Below are positions 20,801 to 28,344 of a DNA stretch of 28,344 bases, piece by piece. The DNA is from a virus. The stretch spans positions 1 to 28,344 of the IMG/VR virus record IMGVR_UViG_3300031787_000647; one strand, written 5' to 3'. The notes beneath the pieces are model-generated. The model did no database searches and was not told the DNA's origin. It saw nothing but the letters and a program-made list of their open reading frames with translations. Position numbers and translations under genes: made by a program. Every line of letters begins with the position of its first letter. The first letter of the stretch is position 1.

Positions 20801-23800
20801 CCAAAGCTTTGGCCATGCCAAAGATGCCGCCTTCCGTGGTACGAATGGCTTTGGTCAAGTCCATCATACCTTGGGGGCCAAGTACCACATCCACACCATA
20901 GTGACCTACGGCTTCGTGAATCAAAGTCTTTTCTAAGTCCAACGCATCGGTATGCTGATCGCCAATAACAACAATCGTGCCGTCGGGTAACACACCGCCT
21001 TTGACTGATGACGTTTCTACATTTACACCGGCGTTAGCTAACGCTTTCAAATATTTAACTGGCGCCTGACTGAGTGTCGGGGCGTAAATAAACTTAACGT
21101 CTTTGGGCAGCTTGCTTGCAAACTTGTCTGCAATAGCTTTACCTTCTGCTTCGGCTATAGGATTTAAAACCGGCTCTGCTTCCACACGAAACACTGTGCC
21201 GTCTGTGTCATCAGTACTGTCAATCAACCGCTTAACATAACCGCCAGTAACTTCTTTCAAAGCCTTGTTGTACTCAGGCGAACCCTTAGAGTACATGGTA
21301 ACCAGACGATCTTTCTTAGCCAAACCTTCAGCCGCTCTACGCACACGCTGCTCTTCAGACGACGCGCCCTTAAGCTTTTGGTTTTGCTTAATCAACGGTT
21401 TGATGTCTGAGTTCTTCTCGTCACGCGCCAGTGTGCGCATGGCGCTCTTCATGTCTTTGACGTTCTCAGCAATAGGCGCACGGGTAGCGCCCTTAGTATC
21501 TGTTTCTGGTTTACCTAACAGAATTTCGTCAGCAATCTTCTTGGCCGCAAAGTAACGCTTAGTCAAGTCGGCAAGGCGCTCCTCGTTCTTAACCTCCATT
21601 GGTTTCAAACGTGTTGACAACTCAGCCAACCGAGCTTTGGTCTGGTCAAGCTGTTGCGTTAAGTCTTTAACACGGCGGTCGTAAGCCGACTCGCTGAGTG
21701 TGCTGATGTCATACTCTTGCTTACGCTTAACTTCAGACAACTCGTACGCAATCTTGTCGTACTGGTTTTGAGCATTACGCACAGCCGTGCGTTGCTGGCT
21801 AATCTCAGTCTGCCCTTTGAGTGTACGTACATGCTCAATTTCTTTGCGTAGCTTCTCTTGCTCAGCACGCGCATTGGTGTACGTAGTGATTTCTTTCTTG
21901 GGCAGGCGGTTAATTTCCTGAGAAACTTGCCATTTAGTATCTAGTTCTGTAGACGTAGAGCCAACAACTTCTTTTACAGACACGTACCGAGCGCCTGCCA
22001 AGTCTTCCATGAAGAGTTCTTGGGCATCCAACTTCTCTTTGGCTACGTCAATACGGCGTTGGTCAAAGGTTGTGAGCGCATTTCTGTACGCCTTGCGGGC
22101 TTTCTTAAGTGAGTCATACGCTTTTTTAGCCGTAACGTTCTTACGCTTTTTATCTTTATCATCAGCTTCTGGGTCGTCTTTAGGGTTGTAGTTAAAGACT
22201 GGGCCGTCGGATGTGTACTCCACAGTCCAACCAGCGTTCATAGTTTGAACTTCACGAGACACGCCAAACCTACCAGAAGCGTAAGCCGCTTTACGGCCTT
22301 CTTCGCTCAAAGCTTTGACGCGGGTAACTTTGGTGCTAGGTATACCTGCGCCTGTTTGGATGCGCTCTTGTTGAGCTTTGTTTTGTAAACGGGCTCTTTC
22401 TTTGGCTTGATCCACCGTCTTTTGAGACAAGATAAGCGCACTGCGGCGTTTAGCTAAATCGGCTGTTTTCTTTTCGTCTTTGTATGTAAGCGCTTTCTCG
22501 GCGGCTTTAAGTTTAGCCCAAGCGTCCTTCAATGCACTGTCAGCACGGCGAAGCATCTGAACTTCGTTTTCTGTGACCTCAACAACTTTGCTTTCGGCTT
22601 CCTTAATGTTTGCATCAATAGAAGCCAGTTGCTCACGCAACTCATACAAATCCATATTGAAATCAATAAACGCTTGCTTGTTTGTAGGGGGCGTAGCCCT
22701 AGACATACGGCTGATAGCGTCAAATACTTCTCCGCGGTTCTCCCGCAAAGCGGCAATTAAATCTTCTTTCTCTTTTGTTTGTTGCTGTTGTAACTCTTCT
22801 GCACGCTCTCTAGCGCGCCCCAAAGCCGTTTTAAATGGCTCTGCTGGATTAACATCAGTGCTGTACTCTTCCATGAAACTTTCACGGAGTTGCACAAGAC
22901 GGCCTTCAGCCGTGCGCATAAACTGCTCAGTCTCTAACTCGCTTCTATAAGCTAACAAACTTTCAATTTCATACGCAGATTGCGTACGCTCGTCAGGAGC
23001 CTCGTTTTTCATGCGGTTTTTTACAGCCGCAATTTGTTTGTTAACAGCGCCAAGTCTTTCTTGCAGTGCATCACCTTTGGGAATGTCTTCTGGCTTTTCC
23101 TTAACGACTGGTTCTGTTGTGCCGTTTTTACGGGCCAACTCATCCATGTCGTTCATAGCGGCTTTTAAACGATCAACGTTTTTCTGCGCCATTGACAAAC
23201 CAATCTCGCGGCTGTCTTCTTCTACGTTCAAACCTTGAAGTTTGGCTTCAGTAACAGCTTGCTGCAAGTCTTCAGAATATTTGCTTATGTCTAACAGCTT
23301 GGCGTTGTTAGCCATCTTCTCGTACAAATCAGCACGTTCTTGCAAACGTCTAGCTTCTGCATCTTGCGTGGCAAATTGTGCGCGTGCAAATTTGCTACCA
23401 GAAGCATAAGATGCTTTGGCTTTGTTACGCATGTTTTCTGCTTGTAGAGCATACTGGCCTGACAACTCACCGTAGTAATTAAACTGTGTAGCTTCAGGTC
23501 GTTTGCGTAAATTTTCCAATGCGCCAAGGGCAGTCACGTAATCAGTACGCGCTTTCTGCAAGTCTTCAAACCGCACAGGCATGATGCTGGTGAGGCGGCT
23601 AGCTTCTTTACGCAGCTTGGCAATCTTGCCGTACTTGGACGAACCCAAGAACTGTTCGGGCGTCTCAAAGATAACGCCTTGTTCTTCACTAGGCGCAAAT
23701 AAATCTTCTGTTGTAGTATCGACATCCTTTGCGGCAAAGAGTCCAATGTCGTCTAGCGATGCTTGGTTCTGTGCAAAGCTCTTCTGTAGCGCTTCCATGC

Positions 23801-26800
23801 GCTTGTTCAGTTGCTTGAGTTGCTGTTGCTGCTCTTCAGACAATCCGCGACGGGGGACTTTCGCACCAACCTTAACTTCTTTGCCGGGTGGAATGTTTAC
23901 AAGCGCGTCAAGCTCGCCTTGCGTATCTTTAATGGCACGCTCCAGCACCCGCTGGTTGTACTCAAGATCAGTTCCAAGCTCAGACGCTAGGTCTTCACCC
24001 AAATCCAACTGCTGCATACGCGCCAGCAACTTGGCAGTCTTGTCGTAGTCCTTGGCGGCAAACGCTTCCTTGATCTGGGTCTCCAGTTCAGCGGCTTCGT
24101 CGCGTCGTTCTTTAAAGTTGGTAGGAATCTCAGGCGCTTTTTGGCGTGTAGCAAGTTCTGTTTCTTGCTTTTTGTAGCGTGCCTTTAAAGCCGCAATTTC
24201 TTTTGCCAGCTTTTCACGGTTTTCTTGCTCGCCGTGTTTGTTTGCTAGCGCTTCAAGCTGAATTTCTTTTTCTCTGATCTGCGCCAGCAATCCCTGACGA
24301 CGCTCAATCTCAGACACTTCCACACGCTTGCGCTCAGGCTTAGCCAACAGCGCGGCTTCAGCAGTCTCTAACTGTTCTTTAATTGTCTCAACCGCTTTCT
24401 TGCGGTCGGCAAATGGACGCTGGCTTGCAGGACGTACGTCTTTTTCTTTCCTGCCTCGGGTGAGCCTTGGCTCATCCAAGCGCTTCATCAAGTCTGTGAT
24501 GTCTTGCGTAACCCTAGAATCGTGCTCTGCAAAACCGTCAAACTTCTTTTTACGCAACAAGTAGCGCTGTTGCATCTGGTCACGGGCAATATATGCTTGG
24601 CTACCAACTGGGCCTTCTGGCATTGCCAACCACTTTTGACGGGCAGGCTCTAACTCTGAATTACGATAACGCTCCATCTGGTCACGCAAGCGCACCGATT
24701 CTTGTTGCTTAGCCTTGATCTTGTTGCGGATTGGTTTTTGCTGGCTCTCAACAAGCTTGTTGATGTTTGCTAACAAAGCCTCACGTTTTGGCCCTGCCTC
24801 CATGCCAGCCAACTGTTCCTGCATCTTCTCCAGTTTGTTGACTCTGGTGACAACAGTTTCTTTGACCGGCTTTGCCACATACCGAGTGCTCAACTCTTTG
24901 AGCGAGCCGTACATGTCGTTGGTAGCTTGCAGAATCTGGGCGCTAGACAGGGGTGACTGTCTCTGAGCCGCACGTAAATGCGCCGCTTCTTTCAATGCCG
25001 CCTGTACGTACTGGGTACGCAGCTTAGACAAATACTTTAAATCGTACTTGTGTGGCGCATCCTTAGATGTACGCTGACCTTCTAGCGCTTCAACAAGCTT
25101 ATCGTAGGCTTCGTCTTTATTTTTCTTCTGACGCTTGGCTTCCAGCGTATGGCGTTGTGCGCTAATCTCTTCATTGTCTGCGGCTTTAAGTTCTGCTACG
25201 CCGCTAACGCCCATGACCTGTGCCAACTCGTTGGCATCTTTGGCTTCCATCTTCTCAATGGGTGGCAGCGTAGTGTCAATAGTTGTTTTACGTTCTGGTG
25301 CGGCAACTACCTTCTCGGCAAGGCGTTCTTCTCCAGCCGCAGTACGGCGACCACGTTTGCCTTCCTCAATATGCTTGAGCAAGCGCTCCAGTTCCTGAGC
25401 CTGCATGTCACGCCACAGGATCTCCTTGGCTTTCTCTGACAGGTTGCCTTCTGTGTCGTACAGATTGTTTTCAGCAAACGGATCAGCCATGTACTGATCG
25501 AGTAGCTCTTGCGCTTTCTGTTTGCTGGCATCCAGCTTGGCACGCAACTTACCTTCGACAAACTCTGCGTCTTCAATGACGTTGAGGTCGAGCTTCCTGT
25601 TGCTGAGACCTTTAAGACCAAGGATGTCTTTGACTTCTGAGTTGATAATTCCTGAGTCAATGGCTTCGTCCACGCCCGTCTTGGCAACCTTGGGCTCTTG
25701 CTCTTGCAGTTCCTTGGCTTCTTTCTCGGTCAAGTCACGGCTGACACCCTTTTCATCAACGATGTAGGGTATGCGCACAGTGGGGCCTGTGGGCAGTTTG
25801 CCAGCGGCGGGTGTAGAGAGAAGCGTTCTAACGTCGGTAGGCGCACGTTCTTTGGGTACTTCGCGGTACAGCACCTTGGGCGCGGCTTTGCCAGTACGCG
25901 CTTCTGGGCCAACAAAGTCAGGGTCAATACCGCGGCTTAGTGATTCTGCATACTCTTCAGGAGTGAGGGATTTTTTCTTACCTTCTTCCTTAGTTTTAAT
26001 AACTTCTTCGTAATCCTGCTCGGCAGTAAACAGGTCTTCGTCCCTGCTGACCTGTGAGGCGGGCTGTCTTTCAGTGATCTGCTCAATGTCTTGCTGTGCT
26101 TGCTGGCGATCTTTTTGATCCAACTCCGCTTGGAAGTCAGCGCCAAACATGTCCACCTGTTCAGTAGGTAGTGCACGGATGTTACGCGGCACCGCCTCGC
26201 CGGGAACCTTACGCTCAAGTCCAGCTTGTGTAGTCTGCAGTTTTTCTAACTGCGCAGCTAGTGTTTGGGCTTTGGCAAAGTCGCCGTTGTCCAATGCTTT
26301 GTCTAGCGCTTTGCGTACCGATCCTAGATCAGCTTCAGCAGGGGTTAGTTTGTCTAATTGTTTAAGCGTACCTTTGAGGCTTTCCTCTGCCGGCACCATC
26401 TTCTCAAGTTGTTTAGACAGCGATATAACTCGCTGCATGTCCTGCTTAGCCCTAGCGTCTTTCAGTTGGTTTAACAAATCAGGCACTACGCGCTTGGCCT
26501 GCTCTAAGTCTGTCGTCACACGCTCACGAAGCGTTGACTGCAAAACATCAAACGGCTGATTTTTTATCTCGTCATCGGTATAGCCCAACTGCTTGGCTAG
26601 ACTGTTAAGTTGTTCAGTACGAGCACGCTCTGCGTCAGGAAGCAGCGAGTATTTGCTAACGCCTTTATTGTCGTAGTCAACAATTGTTTCGTCACCCATC
26701 TGAGCCAGTAGCTCAGGCGTGCCTAGCTTCCTAGCTTGAGCTAAACGTTTTGCTTCTGCTTTAGCGGCAATCGCTTGTTGTTTAGCGGCTTCAGCTTCTT

Positions 26801-27857
26801 GCTTGGCTGTCTCTTTGGCTATGCGGTCTTGCTCTTTTTTCGTCTCTTCTTCTTGAAGCTGGCGCATTTGCTCTTCTTGACGCGCTACTTCCTGTTGCTG
26901 GGCACGTTCGCCCCGAGCCGCGGCTCTGTCTCCAAAACGACCGGCTGCACCAATAGGAGCAAGCAAACCGACTTGGTAAGCTGTTTCGCCGTATTCTTTG
27001 AGGGCGTCCTCGTCTGTTAAAGACAAGCCTGCTTGCGCACGCTGCAACATCTGTTGCGTAATCTCAGTCGGGATCTCAGCAAGAGCGCCAGTGGCTGTAC
27101 CTTTTGCAAGGGTGGCCAGCAGTCTTTCATCGGCTAGTTTGGATGCTTGTTCAGCAGTTCTACCAAACAAAGCTTTCTCTGGGATACCGGTCAGCTTACT
27201 GACAAGACGGCCACCCAAAGGAATAAACGTACCGGCTACATCTAACGCGGCTTGAGGCGCGGCGGCTAGGGCGGCGGCTCCACGATCAATAGTAAGAGGC
27301 TCACCGCGTTGTTGTTGCTCGGCTGCTTGGCGCTCAATGTTGCCACCAAACTGTTGAATAAGGGACGGCAATAGCGCACCGCCAATACCACCAATAACTG
27401 TACCCGCAGGGCCAGCAAAAGAACCAAGCGCCGCGCCTGCTCTGGCTCCGCCTAGTGTGGTAGCAATGTTGGGAATTTGTTCGGCAATAGCCGCAGGAAC
27501 CTGACTGATGGCTTCGCCAGCGGCAGACAGAACGCCTTTTTTCTCGTACGCTTCCTTGACTTTATCAAGGCTAACTTGTTGCGCGTAACGTCTGTCAATG
27601 TCTTCGCCACGGGCAAGGGCGGCTTTGGCGGCTTCTTCAGGAGAGCCAGTAAGAGATCCAATTGCAGTCTTGCCAGACGAGATTAAGGACTCAAGGCCCT
27701 TACCTACCGCGGCACCGATGCCTTCTTTGGGCTTAGGTTTTGCAACTTCTTCATCGCCCATCATTTGACGGGCTATCTGGGCTAACCGCCTTGCCGCCTC
27801 CTTGTCACCTGCTGCATCTGCGTTGCGGAGGGCTTCAAGGACTTGGCTGATTTCCAT
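17820..27857 (-). CDS. Giant polyvalent virion-associated protein (3345 aa) with metallopeptidase-like and LPD38-type regions
   Basis: The N-terminal residues 6-32 form a helical hairpin (EALRNADAAGDKEAARRLAQ). Residues 135-172 are a Gly-rich hydrophobic stretch (GGARAGAALGSFAGPAG, then GGIGGALLPSLIQQFGG) suited to membrane insertion. From about 325 to 2250 the chain is mainly charged coiled coil. A beta-type segment and HEAVGHYG (H2314, E2315, H2319) follow, a metallopeptidase-like motif common in phage polyvalent proteins. At about 2930-3150 lies an LPD38-like region with MNFNKRG, LIPFFNAQIQGL and a hydrophobic helix (GLMIAAGTLAYAASM). Such proteins are thought to be packaged and ejected with the DNA; role here is inference. 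The ATG at 27857 follows the upstream stop by 5 bases and has only a weak AGG site, so translation is probably coupled. The gene is intact with no frameshift. No nucleotidyl-transfer or lysozyme motif is evident. Confidence 0.9.
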   Translation of the reverse strand: MEISQVLEALRNADAAGDKEAARRLAQIARQMMGDEEVAKPKPKEGIGAAVGKGLESLISSGKTAIGSLTGSPEEAAKAALARGEDIDRRYAQQVSLDKVKEAYEKKGVLSAAGEAISQVPAAIAEQIPNIATTLGGARAGAALGSFAGPAGTVIGGIGGALLPSLIQQFGGNIERQAAEQQQRGEPLTIDRGAAALAAAPQAALDVAGTFIPLGGRLVSKLTGIPEKALFGRTAEQASKLADERLLATLAKGTATGALAEIPTEITQQMLQRAQAGLSLTDEDALKEYGETAYQVGLLAPIGAAGRFGDRAAARGERAQQQEVARQEEQMRQLQEEETKKEQDRIAKETAKQEAEAAKQQAIAAKAEAKRLAQARKLGTPELLAQMGDETIVDYDNKGVSKYSLLPDAERARTEQLNSLAKQLGYTDDEIKNQPFDVLQSTLRERVTTDLEQAKRVVPDLLNQLKDARAKQDMQRVISLSKQLEKMVPAEESLKGTLKQLDKLTPAEADLGSVRKALDKALDNGDFAKAQTLAAQLEKLQTTQAGLERKVPGEAVPRNIRALPTEQVDMFGADFQAELDQKDRQQAQQDIEQITERQPASQVSRDEDLFTAEQDYEEVIKTKEEGKKKSLTPEEYAESLSRGIDPDFVGPEARTGKAAPKVLYREVPKERAPTDVRTLLSTPAAGKLPTGPTVRIPYIVDEKGVSRDLTEKEAKELQEQEPKVAKTGVDEAIDSGIINSEVKDILGLKGLSNRKLDLNVIEDAEFVEGKLRAKLDASKQKAQELLDQYMADPFAENNLYDTEGNLSEKAKEILWRDMQAQELERLLKHIEEGKRGRRTAAGEERLAEKVVAAPERKTTIDTTLPPIEKMEAKDANELAQVMGVSGVAELKAADNEEISAQRHTLEAKRQKKNKDEAYDKLVEALEGQRTSKDAPHKYDLKYLSKLRTQYVQAALKEAAHLRAAQRQSPLSSAQILQATNDMYGSLKELSTRYVAKPVKETVVTRVNKLEKMQEQLAGMEAGPKREALLANINKLVESQQKPIRNKIKAKQQESVRLRDQMERYRNSELEPARQKWLAMPEGPVGSQAYIARDQMQQRYLLRKKKFDGFAEHDSRVTQDITDLMKRLDEPRLTRGRKEKDVRPASQRPFADRKKAVETIKEQLETAEAALLAKPERKRVEVSEIERRQGLLAQIREKEIQLEALANKHGEQENREKLAKEIAALKARYKKQETELATRQKAPEIPTNFKERRDEAAELETQIKEAFAAKDYDKTAKLLARMQQLDLGEDLASELGTDLEYNQRVLERAIKDTQGELDALVNIPPGKEVKVGAKVPRRGLSEEQQQQLKQLNKRMEALQKSFAQNQASLDDIGLFAAKDVDTTTEDLFAPSEEQGVIFETPEQFLGSSKYGKIAKLRKEASRLTSIMPVRFEDLQKARTDYVTALGALENLRKRPEATQFNYYGELSGQYALQAENMRNKAKASYASGSKFARAQFATQDAEARRLQERADLYEKMANNAKLLDISKYSEDLQQAVTEAKLQGLNVEEDSREIGLSMAQKNVDRLKAAMNDMDELARKNGTTEPVVKEKPEDIPKGDALQERLGAVNKQIAAVKNRMKNEAPDERTQSAYEIESLLAYRSELETEQFMRTAEGRLVQLRESFMEEYSTDVNPAEPFKTALGRARERAEELQQQQTKEKEDLIAALRENRGEVFDAISRMSRATPPTNKQAFIDFNMDLYELREQLASIDANIKEAESKVVEVTENEVQMLRRADSALKDAWAKLKAAEKALTYKDEKKTADLAKRRSALILSQKTVDQAKERARLQNKAQQERIQTGAGIPSTKVTRVKALSEEGRKAAYASGRFGVSREVQTMNAGWTVEYTSDGPVFNYNPKDDPEADDKDKKRKNVTAKKAYDSLKKARKAYRNALTTFDQRRIDVAKEKLDAQELFMEDLAGARYVSVKEVVGSTSTELDTKWQVSQEINRLPKKEITTYTNARAEQEKLRKEIEHVRTLKGQTEISQQRTAVRNAQNQYDKIAYELSEVKRKQEYDISTLSESAYDRRVKDLTQQLDQTKARLAELSTRLKPMEVKNEERLADLTKRYFAAKKIADEILLGKPETDTKGATRAPIAENVKDMKSAMRTLARDEKNSDIKPLIKQNQKLKGASSEEQRVRRAAEGLAKKDRLVTMYSKGSPEYNKALKEVTGGYVKRLIDSTDDTDGTVFRVEAEPVLNPIAEAEGKAIADKFASKLPKDVKFIYAPTLSQAPVKYLKALANAGVNVETSSVKGGVLPDGTIVVIGDQHTDALDLEKTLIHEAVGHYGVDVVLGPQGMMDLTKAIRTTEGGIFGMAKALGVEEDVLASATAWEQRAVEAEQKGEVEIAQKIRRMGEIQSVREMLAHMQEATVNETFVQKAGRYIKVVLGALRQWLRSMGMPGLSQVSTNELYYTMFQATKRMQQEFAGTYESPTGLISLRTNYATPELAAAGAIVDKVVAKDKNLYDKIKANGSGLAFETQMVDRFAGFERLSKGMEKLKGTQMLYYLRMYDQRMNFVAQSVGNGALQRTEKTRADGRKEYIIESVKGPSIRSVAEILKRAAPLVGSPDGASRLFTLYLAGIRAQNKGLETLGFNGKITQAELDSANRAIDNTPGLKDLFETARAEYNAYNEGLVRFAAQTHALPRSVVEKLLASKDYIPYYRQRNGVVELLIGGENPVKIGNIKEQPYLQELVGGDEPILDFMTSAVQNTNLLTDMALRNQATSNAVFELVDLGLATITRKPIAGTNVVRFKVEPDPKNEKDKDTGERYALIATDKAGVPADILVKGMEGIPSQMPFALRAMAAPATFLRKAVTASPLYAARQLFRDSLAAPLLTGADFFPVTGALKEIGSATKGTLESRGITGGQIFTGGSEDLTKILRDITAGRGVFSELLSRAEAISMEADALTRRAQYNSYIKQGLSEMEATYMALESMNFNKRGASPSIHWANSLIPFFNAQIQGLNVLYKALTGNLPFNERLKIQEKLLTRGLMIAAGTLAYAASMQDDEAYKNATPDQKYGNWFVRIPGVEEPLRIPIPFEIGYIFKALPEALYNSMMNEHGSEEAVKAFNQILIQTIPGGTSMATIDVGGFKVPTLLPIPQAMKPIIETSLGKSFYTGRDILSKGEQQLLPEAQFRENTTEIAKAYGSLVGASPVKVEEFIKGYTGTMGLAFLQVVSSPFSSEGSPEKTYKRLSERAVIGGAFQPNDAGEIINSTFNRMNEFAKVKQTVDDYIERGEKSKALELIETRGREYMLGEISGDFTKQIGELTQYERAVRASDLTPEEKRERLAEIRQMKIKLSSMVRAAVDRTEPQ

Positions 27858-27862
27858 GGCGG

Positions 27863-28344
27863 TTACCTAAGATATTTATTGATTAGTGCGGAGTCAGAAG
27901 CTGACAACCCAACACCCGAAGAAGCGGATGTTGATCTCATTATAGGAGTAATTCCAAGACTTGCATAGATGGCTGTACGAACTCGTTCTTCTTCACGCTG
28001 TTTAGCCAAACCACCATCTTGGCGCAGTGCGCCCGTCTTACCTTCCATGCTGTCCATCCAATCAGCCATGTGCTTTTGGATCATCTTCTCAGCTTCCAAC
28101 TCTAGCTTTTTCTCTCTACCGCCACGCTCAATAAGAGCCGCGTTTGCTTCGGCTTCTTTGGTACGCGCCTTCATGTAATCCAATTCAACCCCAGACTTGG
28201 CCTGCTCGCGCTCAATTTTCTCACGCTCTTTCTTACCAGCAACGGTAGCCAATCCGGCTTCGCCAAGCGCAGTCATAAAGTTTGGAGATTTGCTTGCAAG
28301 CAGACTTAAACCTAAAGTTAACAAATCATCATTGCTAAAGCCTT
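27863..28344 (-). CDS. Probable internal virion protein, 5' end cut by window
   Basis: The reading frame stays open to the window edge (GFSNDDLLTLGLSLLASKSP and onward), so the true N-terminus lies outside; a TTG at 28324 is not a convincing start. The visible 160 residues begin with a Leu/Gly/Ala-rich helix (LLTLGLSLLASKSPNFMTAL), continue with a long charged helix (KKEREKIEREQAKSGVELDY, REKKLELEAEKMIQKH) and end in a Ser/Gly-rich tail, SASSGVGLSASDSA. The pattern is that of phage internal or ejection proteins encoded next to a giant virion protein. It is transcribed leftward with the giant gene, 5 bases apart. No catalytic motif is visible. Confidence 0.75.
   Translation of the reverse strand, partial: GFSNDDLLTLGLSLLASKSPNFMTALGEAGLATVAGKKEREKIEREQAKSGVELDYMKARTKEAEANAALIERGGREKKLELEAEKMIQKHMADWMDSMEGKTGALRQDGGLAKQREEERVRTAIYASLGITPIMRSTSASSGVGLSASDSALINKYLR

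Overview
The window looks like part of a tailed double-stranded DNA phage genome (Caudoviricetes). It has tightly packed short genes with ATGA-type overlaps, strong AAGGAG ribosome sites, a complete phage replication set, and one enormous polyvalent virion-type protein. No terminase, portal, capsid, integrase or lysis gene lies inside the window, so neither lifestyle nor head-tail type can be read directly. Gene content, mid-range base composition (judged by eye) and protein resemblance suggest a podovirus-like phage of a betaproteobacterium, perhaps distantly similar in layout to Bcep22/BPP-1-type phages. That last point is inference. I saw no tRNA, CRISPR array or insertion sequence, and no gene-free stretch reaches 300 bases.

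Layout. From 1 to 4290 there are three small unknown genes, then a two-gene amidotransfer cassette: an amidoligase-family protein (989-3085) and a class II glutamine amidotransferase (3144-4253). An identical 20-base hairpin element lies ahead of the first gene, ahead of the amidoligase and ahead of the amidotransferase; a strong intrinsic terminator follows the cassette. From 4298 to 8073 there is a run of short overlapping early genes: HTH proteins, two mini membrane proteins, a zinc-ribbon protein, DUF3310 and a VRR-NUC nuclease. From 8070 to 17697 lies the replication and recombination block: family A DNA polymerase with proofreading domain, small HExxH metalloprotein, RecB/Cas4-like Fe-S nuclease, HNH-like protein, SNF2-type helicase, a coiled-coil protein next to a probable ssDNA-binding protein, an HTH protein, and a 963-residue primase-polymerase/helicase.

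The rightward genes end at a small gene (17657-17872) whose tail overlaps, tail to tail, the leftward 3345-residue giant gene (17820-27857). The small gene carries three perfect hairpins within about 110 bases, the last just beyond the giant gene's stop codon. The giant protein has a Gly-rich hydrophobic N-terminus, a very long coiled-coil body, a metallopeptidase-like HEAVGH motif and an LPD38-type C-terminal region. It is probably packaged and injected with the DNA. Its upstream neighbour (27863-28344) is cut by the window edge.

How the genes fit together: the primase-polymerase starts and unwinds, the polymerase extends, the ssDNA-binding candidate coats, and the SNF2 helicase plus nucleases handle recombination, repair or host DNA. 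A 24-base element shared by 5121-5144 and 12891-12914 probably marks two coordinately controlled transcription units. The amidotransfer cassette is the best candidate for a poorly understood biochemical system. The triple-hairpin junction and the repeated 5' hairpins are the strongest unexplained nucleic-acid signals.
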